DNA of 64,000 nucleotides from Marinihelvus sp963695135 (GCA_963695135.1 CAVOGA010000002.1:186001-250000), one strand, 5' to 3'. Shown: positions 18,262 to 25,640, counted from the stretch's first letter. Numbers and translations: made by a program. Notes: generated by a model not told the origin, from the sequence alone.

Positions 18262-18938
18262 TGACGCCGCCGATTCGCGCGGTGTTGTTTGACCTGGACG
18301 GCACCCTGCTCGATACCGCGCCGGACCTGGTGGGCGCCCTGAATCACCTGCGTGGCCTGGAAGGGCTGGCGCCGGTCGCGGTCAGTGACTACCAGCGTTT
18401 TGTTTCCCGCGGGGCCCTGGGCCTGATCCGGGAGGGCTTGCCGGCGGCGGGCCCGGAGCAGGAGGCCGCCTGGCGGGCGGAGTTTCTCAGCTATTACGCG
18501 GCACATCTTTACGAGGGCACCCGGCTTTTCGACGGGGTTGAATACCTGCTGGAGCAGATTGAAGCCAGCGTCGTTCCCTGGGGCCTGGTTACCAACAAGC
18601 CGGAATTCCTGACCCGGCCGATCATTGAAAAGCTCGGCTGGCAACACCGCGCGGCATTCGTGGTGTGCGGTGATACGCTGCCGGTGAGCAAGCCCGACCC
18701 GGCGCCGGTGCTGCTGGCCTGCGAACTGGCCGGCGTGGCGCCGCGCGAGGCGATCATGGTGGGTGATGATCCGCGCGACCTGGATGCAGGGGAGGCCGCC
18801 GGCGCCGTAGCGGCCCTGGCCGCCTATGGTTATGGCGCCGGGGACGTGCTGGATTCCGGTCGCCGGGTTGCCCATATCCTGGAGCGTGTCGAAGATCTGC
18901 TGCCCCTGCTGGCAGACCGGGCACGCGCTGATTCGTGA
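18258..18938 (+). CDS. mupP: HAD hydrolase, phosphoglycolate phosphatase-like; probably MurNAc-6-phosphate phosphatase MupP
   Basis: A 226-residue HAD phosphatase. Motif I is LFDLDGTLLDTAPD (about residue 11-24), motif II the Thr of VTNKPEF (about 111), motif III Lys in SKPDPAPV (about 141), motif IV GDDPRDLDA (about 166-174). By sequence alone it is Gph-like. The conserved order mtaD-ubiG-this gene (-yciK) matches Pseudomonas, where the phosphatase is MupP of the anabolic peptidoglycan recycling route. Start: GTG 18258 or ATG 18261, both overlapping the ubiG stop. Confidence 0.75.
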   Translation: MMTPPIRAVLFDLDGTLLDTAPDLVGALNHLRGLEGLAPVAVSDYQRFVSRGALGLIREGLPAAGPEQEAAWRAEFLSYYAAHLYEGTRLFDGVEYLLEQIEASVVPWGLVTNKPEFLTRPIIEKLGWQHRAAFVVCGDTLPVSKPDPAPVLLACELAGVAPREAIMVGDDPRDLDAGEAAGAVAALAAYGYGAGDVLDSGRRVAHILERVEDLLPLLADRARADS

Positions 18939-19774
18939 GCCTCGACGGCGCCGCACGCCTGGCCTGCGAGGAACTGGCGCTGGCTCCGGGTACCGAGTTC
19001 GAGGGCGTGCATCGCTTTATTCCTGCCGCCCATGAACCCGCATTGCTCGCCTTTGAAGCCCTGTTTCGTTCGCTGCGGGATATCCCGCTGTCGGTCAGCG
19101 ATCCGTCCGTGGGCCTGGCCAAGCTGGGCTGGTGGCAAAAGGAGCTGGCGCAGGCGCCAGGGCAGGGGTCGCAACACCCGGTGGTCCGTGCCTTGCTGGA
19201 ATCGGGCGCGCTGGTACAGCTGAATCCGGAGGTTTTTCATGCCTACCTGCATGCGCTGCTGATGCAGTTGCAGGAGGATTGCCTGCAGGACCGGGCCGCC
19301 CTGGAGCAGTTGCTGCGGGACACGGCGGGCAAGGAAGCGCAGATGCTGGTTGGCGCCACGCCATCGCCAGCGATGGTCTCGGCCGCCGCCGCCGCGCGTC
19401 TGCTGGAACTGATCCGCACCCTGTCGCGCCACGGCGTAAACCATGCGTGGCTGCCGCTGGACCTGGTGGCGCGGCATGAGCTTAACCAGGGCCGGGATGG
19501 GGCTGCGGGCAAGTCACATGCTGGCGTGGTGCGTGACCTGGCGGCCCTGGCCCGGCAATGGCGGTCTGATGAGCCACTTCACCCCACCGCTTGCAGCGGG
19601 GCGGGAGCGGCGTTCATCGCCTTGCGCGACAGCCTGGTTGGCAGGCGCCTTCACCACGCGGGCCGTGACCCGGGCAAGTTCCTGGCGCGCGGTCAACGTC
19701 CTGGTTTTAGTGAGGTTTTTGCGACCTGGAACACGGCGCGTCGCCTGCTGAGGAATGACGGTTGGGAACCCTGA
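18935..19774 (+). CDS. Squalene/phytoene synthase family protein, Asp-rich motifs degenerate
   Basis: A 279-residue helical protein of the head-to-head prenyl synthase fold, closest to NDUFAF6-type members. It shows RFIPAAHEPALLAFEALF, the KLGWWQKEL helix and HPVVRALLE. The DxxxD motifs that bind diphosphate-Mg in active enzymes are not apparent: the first helix reads FRSLRDIPLSVSDPSVG. A catalytic role is therefore doubtful. GTG start overlaps the mupP-like stop (GTGA), so it is translated with the ubiG/mupP cluster. Its last 13 bp overlap the next gene's proposed start. Confidence 0.7.
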   Translation: MSLDGAARLACEELALAPGTEFEGVHRFIPAAHEPALLAFEALFRSLRDIPLSVSDPSVGLAKLGWWQKELAQAPGQGSQHPVVRALLESGALVQLNPEVFHAYLHALLMQLQEDCLQDRAALEQLLRDTAGKEAQMLVGATPSPAMVSAAAAARLLELIRTLSRHGVNHAWLPLDLVARHELNQGRDGAAGKSHAGVVRDLAALARQWRSDEPLHPTACSGAGAAFIALRDSLVGRRLHHAGRDPGKFLARGQRPGFSEVFATWNTARRLLRNDGWEP

Positions 19775-20238
19775 ACGACAGGGGGAACAAAAGCCTGTCC
19801 TGCGAGGGCGGTTGCCACTGCGGCGCGGTGCGCTTTCGGCTCGCGTTACCGGAGGTGCTCAAGGTCATCATCTGCAACTGCAGCATCTGCCGGATGACCG
19901 GTTACCAGCACCTGACGGTGGCGCACACGGATTTTGAATTGCTGCGCGGGGAATCGGACTTGCAGGAATACCGCTTCAACACCGGCCGTGCGCGACACCT
20001 TTTTTGCCGGCACTGTGGCATCAAGTCTTTTTACCAACCACGATCCCACCCGGAGGCCTGGAGCGTGAACCTGGCCTGCGTGGCCCTGCCCAGGCAGATT
20101 ACGGTGGAGCGGGTGGCGTTCGACGGCGCCAATTACGAGGCGCATATTGACGGGCTGACACCAGCAGGTGCCCTGAGTGGCGAGCACTATTCCTTGTCGG
20201 TGATGATGTCCGGGCCCTTGCCGACGGTCTTTTCGTAA
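19762..20238 (+). CDS. GFA family zinc protein
   Basis: About 158 residues with the fold of the glutathione-dependent formaldehyde-activating enzyme family. Zinc ligands are clear: GGCHCGAVRF (CxCG), CNCSICRMTG (CxCxxC) and FCRHCGIKSFYQP (CxxCG). The family is functionally mixed, so no substrate is proposed. The TTG start at 19762 overlaps the preceding gene and is uncertain; the first conserved residues are at about 19804. Convergent with fmdB, overlapping by 52 bp. Confidence 0.75.
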   Translation: MGTLNDRGNKSLSCEGGCHCGAVRFRLALPEVLKVIICNCSICRMTGYQHLTVAHTDFELLRGESDLQEYRFNTGRARHLFCRHCGIKSFYQPRSHPEAWSVNLACVALPRQITVERVAFDGANYEAHIDGLTPAGALSGEHYSLSVMMSGPLPTVFS

Positions 20239-20472
20239 ACGCCCTTTTTCCAGCTTTTTGTACTGGGTAAAGCCCTTGTCGCCGATGTTCTGCTCGGACA
20301 GGTTGGGGGTAGGGCGGGCAAGATTGGGTGCGGAAATGACCCGCCGCACGGGGCTGCCGCACTCGGGGCACACCTCCAGTCGCGCGTCCTGCAGCTTCTG
20401 GCGGCGCTCAAACGTGTTCATGCAGTAGCGGCAGTGTTCGTCGGTACTGGGTCCGTAAACATAGATCGGCAT
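20187..20472 (-). CDS. FmdB-family zinc ribbon protein, one frameshift near the C-terminus
   Basis: About 94 residues. It begins MPIYVYGPS and carries two Cys pairs, CRYC and CPEC (about residues 14-17 and 36-39), of a zinc ribbon. A conserved tail NIGDKGFTQYKKLEKG then continues as VYEKTVGKGPDII if one extra base in the run GAAAAAGGGCG (about 20244-20250) is removed. Function of this FmdB-like family is not established. It lies between the GFA gene (convergent) and yciK (divergent). Confidence 0.75.
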
Positions 20473-20569
20473 AGGCTCATTATCCCAAGAAACCGGTCCC
20501 AAAAACCATGGGAAGCGTGTTCGAAGCCCGTTGATCACGTAGAATTCGCGTCCAGAACGGAGTCCGAGC

Positions 20570-21244
20570 ATGACTGAGAATACCCCCAATCGTACGATTC
20601 TGATCACCGGCGCCAACGGTGGCCTGGGCAGTGCCGTGGCCCTGGCCTGTGCGGCGCAGGGCGCCCAGCTGGTCCTGATGGACCTCAAATCGCGACCGCT
20701 TGAGCGCCTCTGTGACCAGGTCGAAGCCCTGGGTGCGCCGGCGCCGGGATATTGCGAAATGGACCTGGCCAGGGTCGGGCCCGAAGCGGTCGAAGAACTG
20801 GTTGGCGGCCTGGTCGAGGCCTACGGCGGCATCGACGGGTTGGTGCATTGCGCGGCGCGCTTTGAGGGTCTGCGGCCGTTTGACCAGGTCATTCCCGCTG
20901 ACTGGTTGCTTGATCTGCAGGTCAATCTGAATGCCGCCTGGCTTGTCACCCGGGCCTGTTTGCCCAGCCTGCGGCAGCGCGGTGGCACCGTGGTGTTTTT
21001 TGAAGACCGGGAGGCGGTGGGCAAGGCCTACTGGGGCGGTTATGGCGTCGCCAAGGCAGCCACTGCCGCACTGGCGGACATGCTGGCGGAAGAGTTGGAA
21101 TGCGGTCCCTGCAAGGTGCTGAAAATCGCCCCGGGCCCGATGCGCACCGCGCTGCGCGCCGCCGCCTACCTGGCCGAGGACCCGAATACGGTTCCCGACC
21201 CCGCGGTGGTGGCGGACCAGGTGGCCAGGGCGCTGCTTGGGTGA
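20570..21244 (+). CDS. yciK: Short-chain dehydrogenase, YciK family
   Basis: A 224-residue SDR. The NAD(P)-binding TGANGGLGSAVALACA (about residue 13-28), an NVNAAW-like core (LQVNLNAAW) and the catalytic YWGGYGVAKAA (Tyr and Lys, about 158-168) are present. The catalytic Ser region reads VVFFEDREAV, without an obvious Ser, as in YciK-type proteins where AYWGAY is conserved. In Pseudomonas yciK follows mupP; here three small genes intervene. Physiological substrate unknown. Confidence 0.85.
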   Translation: MTENTPNRTILITGANGGLGSAVALACAAQGAQLVLMDLKSRPLERLCDQVEALGAPAPGYCEMDLARVGPEAVEELVGGLVEAYGGIDGLVHCAARFEGLRPFDQVIPADWLLDLQVNLNAAWLVTRACLPSLRQRGGTVVFFEDREAVGKAYWGGYGVAKAATAALADMLAEELECGPCKVLKIAPGPMRTALRAAAYLAEDPNTVPDPAVVADQVARALLG

Positions 21245-21257
21245 GTCCGGCCCGGGT

Positions 21258-22101
21258 TCACGTAACGGGCGTCTGCCGCAGCGCCTGACCAGGACCAGCA
21301 TCGATGGCCTCCATGCCGATCATCAACTCTTTGGTTCGTAATCCCCATCGATAACCCCCCAGGGCGCCACTGCCGGCGATGACCCGGTGGCAGGGGATCA
21401 GCCAGGCCACCGGGTTTTTCCCAACGGCGGTCCCTATCGCACGCGGCGCATTGGGCTTGCCCAGGTGGCGCGCCAGCTGACCATAACTGACGTGATGATC
21501 GGCGGGTATCGAGAGCAGGGCCTCCCAGACTTTCAGTTGAAACGGACTGCCACGCAGCCAGATCTGCAGTGGCTGCTCCCGCGACGCGTCAAAAACAGCG
21601 GCCAATCGCGCGGCCGCTTCCCGGTTATTGCGCACCAGCGTCGCGTCCGGCCATTGATGCTGCAGGTTTTCCAGCGCTTGTGCTTGCGACCGCCTTCAGC
21701 TGTGAAGCCGAGGAACGTGATGCCGCGTTCCGACCAGGCCAGCAGGCGCCTGCCCGAACGGCGTTGCGCCAAGGCCGTACGACAGCTCCACGCCAAGACC
21801 AAGTCGCCGGGCCTCACCCGGCGTCAGTGCATCGGTCCGAATCAAGAGGTCATGCAGCCGTCCCGGGCCGGAAAGCCCGCTGTTCAGGGCGGCGTCCAGG
21901 ACGGTTTCACCACGGCGCAGACGCGCCAGCGCTTCATCACGGGTCATCAGCGCAAGAAACTGTCTGGGGGAAAGGCCCGACATTCGCCTGGAAAGACTTC
22001 TGCACATGCGCCTCGCTCAGGCCCAGGTGATCGGCCAGGGACTTGAGCGAGGGCCGGTTCTCCCGTTGCTCAATCAGCCAGTGAATCGCTTTCGCCGCCA
22101 T
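21258..22101 (-). CDS. Ada-like AraC/Ogt fusion, methylated-DNA-protein cysteine methyltransferase, three frameshifts
   Basis: About 280 residues after repair. The N-terminal half is an AraC-type DNA-binding domain (AIHWLIEQRENRPSLKSLA, LSEAHVQKSFQANVG, LSPRQFLALMTRDEALARL). The C-terminal half is Ogt, with FQLKVWEALLSIPADHHVSYG and active-site PCHRV. Gains lie near 21975 (GTCGGG for GTCGG) and 21747 (GCGCCTG for GCGCTG); a one-base loss lies near 21685. It lacks the Ada N-terminal methyl-accepting zinc domain, so this is the common short form. Role: direct repair of O6-methylguanine and possible autoregulation. Confidence 0.85.
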
Positions 22102-22217
22102 GGTGTGTGAGGAACGTCATGGGGCAATTCTAGCGTTGCAGGCGGGGCTCGCCACCCGTTTCCTGTGCACCCGGCCGGGTAGGGTAGACTCTGGCTTTTT
22201 CGCGCGGAGCACGAGCC

Positions 22218-22563
22218 ATGTCTGAAGATTTGTTTTTGAAAATTATCGAGCGGGAGATCCCGTCAGACATCGTCTACGAGACGGACGATGTCCTGGCCTT
22301 TCGTGACATCAATCCGGCAGCGCCGGTTCATGTCCTGATTATCCCCAAGGTGCATATTCGCACCATGAACGATATTCAGCCGGATCAGGAGGCCCTGATT
22401 GGCAAGTTGTTCACCGCTGCGCGGGAAATCGCTGCCCGGGAAGGGCTGAGCGAAGATGGTTACCGCGTCGTGATGAACTGTGGAGAGCAGGCCGGTCAGA
22501 GCGTGTTCCACATTCATTTACATCTTCTTGGCGGGCGCGACCCTGCGCTGGCCGCCAGGCTGA
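22218..22563 (+). CDS. hinT: HIT family protein HinT, one frameshift near the stop
   Basis: A nucleoside phosphoramidase of the histidine triad family. The triad reads QSVFHIHLHLLGGR (about residue 94-107). Taken literally the frame runs to 22586 and ends in an atypical tail. Removing one extra G near 22539 gives GGRTLRWPPG and a stop at 22563, the WPPG tail expected for HinT, and a total of about 114 residues. This is good evidence that the base is an error. Start ATG 22218 with GCGGAGC upstream. Confidence 0.92.
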
Positions 22564-22649
22564 GGATCGTTAGCCGGAGGCTCTGACCTCCGGCTGACAA
22601 TACATTCAGCAGCTGAAACTACAACAGGTGCCTTGCTTACCGAGAAAGT

Positions 22650-22671
22650 GCCCCCGCCCGCAGGCGGGGGC
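22650..22671. terminator. GC-rich hairpin downstream of hinT
   Basis: Perfect 9-bp inverted repeat GCCCCCGCC / GGCGGGGGC with loop CGCA. There is no T-run on either side, so it is a weak intrinsic terminator candidate or a boundary element. It lies between hinT and the convergent end of the repeat-protein gene. Confidence 0.4.
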
Positions 22672-22798
22672 AAAACTCGTTGGTATATAAGCAACCTATG
22701 TAATGTCAGCTTACGGCTGATCCTTTCGTACGGGCGAGAAGACCGGGGTGGTGCGTTGCCGAGATCACCGTAAGCCGGAGAAACCGCCGCCGCAGGTG

Positions 22799-23825
22799 TT
22801 AGCCGCGCCTTTCACTTCGACGTTGTCGAACGTTGATAACTTCGTAGCCTGAAGAGTCGAGGATGTAGACGGTCGCCAGACCACAGCTCATGGCGATTTC
22901 CATGTCAGGTCGGTGCCGTCCGGCAGGGTGATTGCGATCGCTTCTGCGCCAGTGCCGCCACCAGAGATTTGAACGCCTGTGCCACCGCCGGAGATTTGAA
23001 CGCCGGTGCCACCGCCAGAGATTTCGACGCCTGTTCCACCGCCAGGAGATTTGAACGCCTGTGCCACCGCCGGCGATTTCAACGCCTGTTCCACCGCCGG
23101 AGATCTGAATTCCAGTGCCGCCGCCGGCAGATTTCAACGCCTGTTCCACCGCCGGAGATCTTCATTGCCGGTGCCACCACCGGCGATTTGAACGCCGGTG
23201 CCACCGCCGGCGATCTGATTGCCAGTGCCACCACCGGTGATTTCAACGCCGGTGCCACCGCCAGCGATCTGAATGCCTGTGCCACCGCCAGCGATTTCAA
23301 CGCCGTGCCACCGCCAGCGATTTGCAACGCCGGTGCCGCCACCGGCAATTTCAACGCCGGTGCCACCACCGGAGATTTGCAACGCCGGTGCCACCGCCAG
23401 AGATTTCAACGCCGGTGCCACCGCCAGAGATTTCAACGCCGGTACCGCCACCAGCAATTTGAGTCGGAATCAATACCGCGAGTTACTTCCATCAGTCGGA
23501 CGTTGGCGTAACCATCGGTCATTGAGCCAAAGCCAAGGAAAACGCTTTCCTCAAACATCCAGGTGACATTCAGGTTTCCGCTTTCGGTTACTGCGAGGGA
23601 CACATTGCCAAGTCCATCATTGGCGTTCGCGGCCGTAGCGAACACCGCGGCAGCCAGTGAACACGCCAGCAGTCCTCGGCGCAGGCCGGTGCCGGATTTT
23701 TCAATTCCGGTGCCGGACTTTTCAATGCCCGTGCCAGATTTTTCAATACCGGTGCCGGACTTTTCAATGCCCGTGCCAGACTTTTCAATGCCAGTTCCGC
23801 TTTTTTCAATGTTCCAACGAGTCAT
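22799..23825 (-). CDS. Exported repeat protein: heptad array, signal peptide, nonapeptide array, several frameshifts
   Basis: I do not recognise this protein. ATG 23825 (MTRWN) has a strong AGGAG site 8 bp upstream. Six exact IEKSGTG heptads follow, then a signal-peptide-like segment (LRRGLLACSLAAAVFATA, ending ANA), a short domain (NDGLGNVSLAVTESGNLNVT, FLGFGSMTDGYANVRLMEVT), and about 19 nonapeptides of the form GGGTGVEIS/A or GGGTGVQIS/A. The tail, after another shift near 22905, reads EAIAITLPDGTD, MEIAMSCGLATVYILDSSG, YEVINV and stops at 22799. The array contains several units of 26 or 28 bp that break the frame. Given the indel load elsewhere I treat these as errors. Probably a secreted or surface protein; it follows DUF6502. 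Confidence 0.6.
22948..23467 (-). repeat. About 19 tandem copies of a 27-bp coding repeat
   Basis: Plus-strand consensus is GCCGGTGCCACCGCC followed by GGAGATTTCAAC, with variation GCCTGT/GCCAGT and GGAGAT/AGAGAT/GGCGAT. Read on the minus strand it encodes GGGTGV-E/Q-I-S/A. Most units are exactly 27 bp; several are 28 bp (for example those ending TTTGCAAC, or containing GGCAGATTT) and one is short by a base. Differences between units are mostly synonymous or conservative, consistent with selection on the peptide. Confidence 0.9.
23685..23810 (-). repeat. Six tandem copies of a 21-bp coding repeat (IEKSGTG)
   Basis: Minus-strand units encode IEKSGTG six times without a single amino-acid change, while third positions vary (GGCACCGGTATT, GGCACGGGCATT, GGAACTGGCATT). 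Alternation of synonymous codons between neighbouring units means the peptide, not the DNA, is conserved. The array lies in front of the signal-peptide core. Confidence 0.95.
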
Positions 23826-24703
23826 TTCTATTTCTCCTGTTTCATCAGTTTCATGGCCGCCCCACTGGTACCACCCGATACCGACTGTGAGTTGACCTGG
23901 TTGCTTTTTAACTTCTTCAAACTTTTCTAATAGTTGTTCACCTTCCTTAATCTGCTTCTCCAGCAGGTCTCGCGCTTCCATGCGAAACTTAAGGAAGTTT
24001 TCCGGCGCAAGGCGGTATGTCCACCGACCCTGCTGAGGAACTCTGAGTTCTCTGGCTGTTTGCATGTTGTGCATGGCAGCGCTGAGAACTCTTGACGACT
24101 CCACATACGCGATGTCTGTCATCTTTGCGACGTCGTCAGAAATTGGGGAAAAGAAGTGAGAGAGCATCTCCACTTTTTCAATCGCTCCCGAGTGGACTTT
24201 TACGTTTCCGGAGGAGACAAGCCGATCCAAAACCGTTTTCACAGTGATGTTTCGGCCGATCGACTTTAGAATTAACCCTTGAAATGTTCTTCCTCTCCCT
24301 TCGATCGGAAGAATTGCGGGTTCGCCGGTTGTGGAGTCATGAAAGAATGGATCGTCGTGCCACATGTCAAGCAGCGCGTTTTCTGGAATCGACATGTGCT
24401 GGTTCTAGCTTTGTATCGAATCGCTCTTTAAGAACTTGGACACAACTCTCGTATCAAGTCCCGTCATGAGAGCTAGAGCACTTTTTGTCGGACGAGAGCC
24501 GTCCAGAGAAAGCTTACGTTCAGCCTCTTCCACGTAAATTTCGACGCAAGATCTCGGCCAATCGCGGGATACGAGACGGTTCCCACGAGTAGTCGCACGA
24601 TGCGTCTGAATACTAAGCGAACCGCGACTCGAGACCGTCGCGGGATCGCCGGTTTGTGAAATCCTGTTTTCCAGTGGTCTGCCCGATTCTGGTTGCTACA
24701 CAC
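23826..24703 (-). CDS. DUF6502 family protein, several frameshifts
   Basis: About 290 residues. The N-terminal part (RVAVRLVFRRIVRLLVGTVS) continues, after a lost A in an A-run near 24536, as IYVEEAERKLSLDGSRPT, LALMTGLDTRVVSKFLK (helix-turn-helix-like). After a second lost A near 24430 comes ERFDTKLEPAHVD, and after a further shift PENALLDMWHDDPFFHD. From 24395 the frame is open through LPIEGRGRTFQGLILKS and ends near VGIGWYQWGG, matching the G-x-G-x-Y-Y end of DUF6502 proteins. No stop separates it from the next gene in the same frame, so its true end (possibly the TAG in GAGAAATAG just before MTRWN) is uncertain. DUF6502 proteins are suspected regulators; function not established. Confidence 0.65.
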
Positions 24704-24998
24704 AAAAAAATCCCTTTTGCAGTCGTGTTCGCTTGCGCGTCAGCTGCGTGCCATCCAGGCGCGCGACTGTTTCTTCACGACCGAAGTCCTTTTCGTGCAT
24801 GCCCTGGCGCCGCAGACCACCAAGGTTGGATCAGTGATAACGATGCAGGCCGGTAAATCCGCTGTGGCCTGTGTCGTCTATCCAAAAGGATAGTCACTTA
24901 ATCAATGGCTTGCACGTGGTACTTCAGAGGCTTTCGCCCCTTCTTCCTCTTTCAATATGCCCGGTTTTCCGCTGAGAACATCCAGGTCATACCTTGTT
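24704..24998. other. Non-coding stretch upstream of DUF6502
   Basis: Lower in GC than its surroundings. I see no convincing gene: the short frames here have no recognisable domain or ribosome binding site. One small inverted repeat TCTATCC-AAAA-GGATAG lies at about 24877-24892. This interval should hold the promoter of the minus-strand DUF6502 gene, but no clear -35/-10 pair stands out. Confidence 0.5.
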
Positions 24999-25032
24999 AA
25001 AAAAGGTGCCCACACTCCATGTGGGCACCTTT
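24999..25032 (-). terminator. Intrinsic terminator of sRNA A
   Basis: Perfect 13-bp stem AAAGGTGCCCACA / TGTGGGCACCTTT (25002-25032) with a five-base loop that reads TGGAG on the minus strand, followed on that strand by a run of six T (24999-25004, partly in the stem). The GGA in the loop is a habit of CsrB-type RNAs. Confidence 0.9.
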
Positions 25033-25351
25033 CGCAGAGCGGTGATAACGAGACCTCCGCAATTCGTTGAGCGTCCCTGCTCATTGTCGGACATCCTGTC
25101 CGACATTGCTTACTCTTTGTTTCTATACCACTTCTCGAAACCTGCCTGGCCGGGGTCAAAATCCTTGACCGCTTTTCTGCGCATCCTTGCGCGCCTGGCC
25201 TTTTTGTCTGGTCACGAGCTTTCAAACTGGGCGGGTAACATCCTGTCCCGCCTCGTTCGACAGCCAATCCCTGGCGTCTGACTGATCGGGGCTTTCCGTG
25301 AAAATTCCGGAGGCTCTGATCAGCTTGGAACGAATGCTAACAGACATAGCC
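24999..25351 (-). ncRNA. CsrB/RsmZ-like small RNA candidate A (about 350 nt)
   Basis: On the minus strand this segment has about ten GGA motifs, most in hairpin loops: GCCA-GGGAT-TGGC (25263-25275), GGCGGG-ACAGGATGTTA-CCCGCC (25230-25252), GCGC-AAGGAT-GCGC (25179-25192), GGTCAA-GGATT-TTGACC (25154-25170), TGTCGGACA-GGA-TGTCCGACA (25085-25105), AGGGAC near 25072-25077, and the terminator loop TGGAG. The core ACAGGATG, present twice, matches the CAGGA[UAC]G repeat of CsrB. It ends in an intrinsic terminator. No protein frame makes sense. Proposed role: sequestering a CsrA/RsmA-type translational regulator. No csrA lies in the window. 5' end estimated from a TATAGA -10 box. Confidence 0.78.
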
Positions 25352-25447
25352 ATCGGCGTCTATAGCCATATTATGCACATAGCCAAAAAAGTATTTAGAC
25401 AAATTTGTAAATAGACACTTGTGCTTTTAGCCAAAGTTGGCTATAGT
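25346..25447. promoter_or_regulatory. Shared divergent regulatory region of the two sRNAs
   Basis: AT-rich spacer between the two RNAs. Plus promoter: TTGTGC (25419-25424), 17 bp, TATAGT (25442-25447). Minus promoter: TTGGCT, 16 bp, TATAGA (minus strand of 25359-25364). Both -10 boxes lie inside the same octamer GGCTATAG. TAGCCA occurs at 25347, 25363, 25380 and 25428, and inverted as TGGCTA at 25438; the first three are spaced 16 and 17 bp. A TGTAAA-N6-CTTGTG element at 25406-25423 matches the GacA/UvrY box (TGTAAG-N6-CTTACA) at 8 of 12 positions. ACAAATTTGT at 25400-25409 is a perfect palindrome. Binding factors are inference. Confidence 0.65.
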
Positions 25448-25453
25448 ACGTTT

Positions 25454-25640
25454 TCAACGAGGGATGAGAAAGGCACGGATTGACCTTTCTCAATGGGCAG
25501 AAGGACCTGCCGGTTAGCAGAAGGATCTGCGGAGCGAACGGAATCGCTTTTGCCTCGTAGCAAGGAAGCAGTTAGCGGGTGGCGACACGTCCGCAGGGCG
25601 GCTCGGAACATCATGGATGATGTTCCAGCCGCTTTTTTTT
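25454..25640 (+). ncRNA. CsrB/RsmZ-like small RNA candidate B (about 187 nt)
   Basis: Consecutive hairpins present A-N-GGA loops: TGAGAAAGG-CACGGATTGA-CCTTTCTCA (25465-25492), GGCAG-AAGGAC-CTGCC (25496-25511), GCAG-AAGGAT-CTGC (25517-25530), GCGA-ACGGAA-TCGC (25534-25547), an AAGGAA near 25562-25567, and the terminator loop TGGA. Nine GGA motifs occur in under 200 nt. Hexaloops with GGA are the preferred CsrA/RsmA binding form. A promoter with 17-bp spacing precedes the estimated 5' end, and a terminator with eight T ends it. It is transcribed away from sRNA A. Proposed role: CsrA/RsmA antagonist. Confidence 0.82.
25598..25640 (+). terminator. Intrinsic terminator of sRNA B
   Basis: Stem GCGGCT-c-GGAACATCA, loop TGGA, TGATGTTCC-AGCCGC (25598-25632) with one bulged C, followed by eight T (25633-25640). 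A very strong rho-independent terminator that itself exposes a GGA. Confidence 0.92.

Noticed and set aside
22948..23467. CRISPR array
   Set aside because: Units are contiguous without spacers and encode a regular nonapeptide; no cas genes nearby.
24656..24893. Two short overlapping plus-strand open frames
   Set aside because: No ribosome binding site, no domain, and they overlap the start of the minus-strand DUF6502 gene.
24902..25267. 121-codon minus-strand frame over sRNA A
   Set aside because: It reads through hairpins and a terminator, with no plausible start signal; the RNA structure explains the conservation-like features better.
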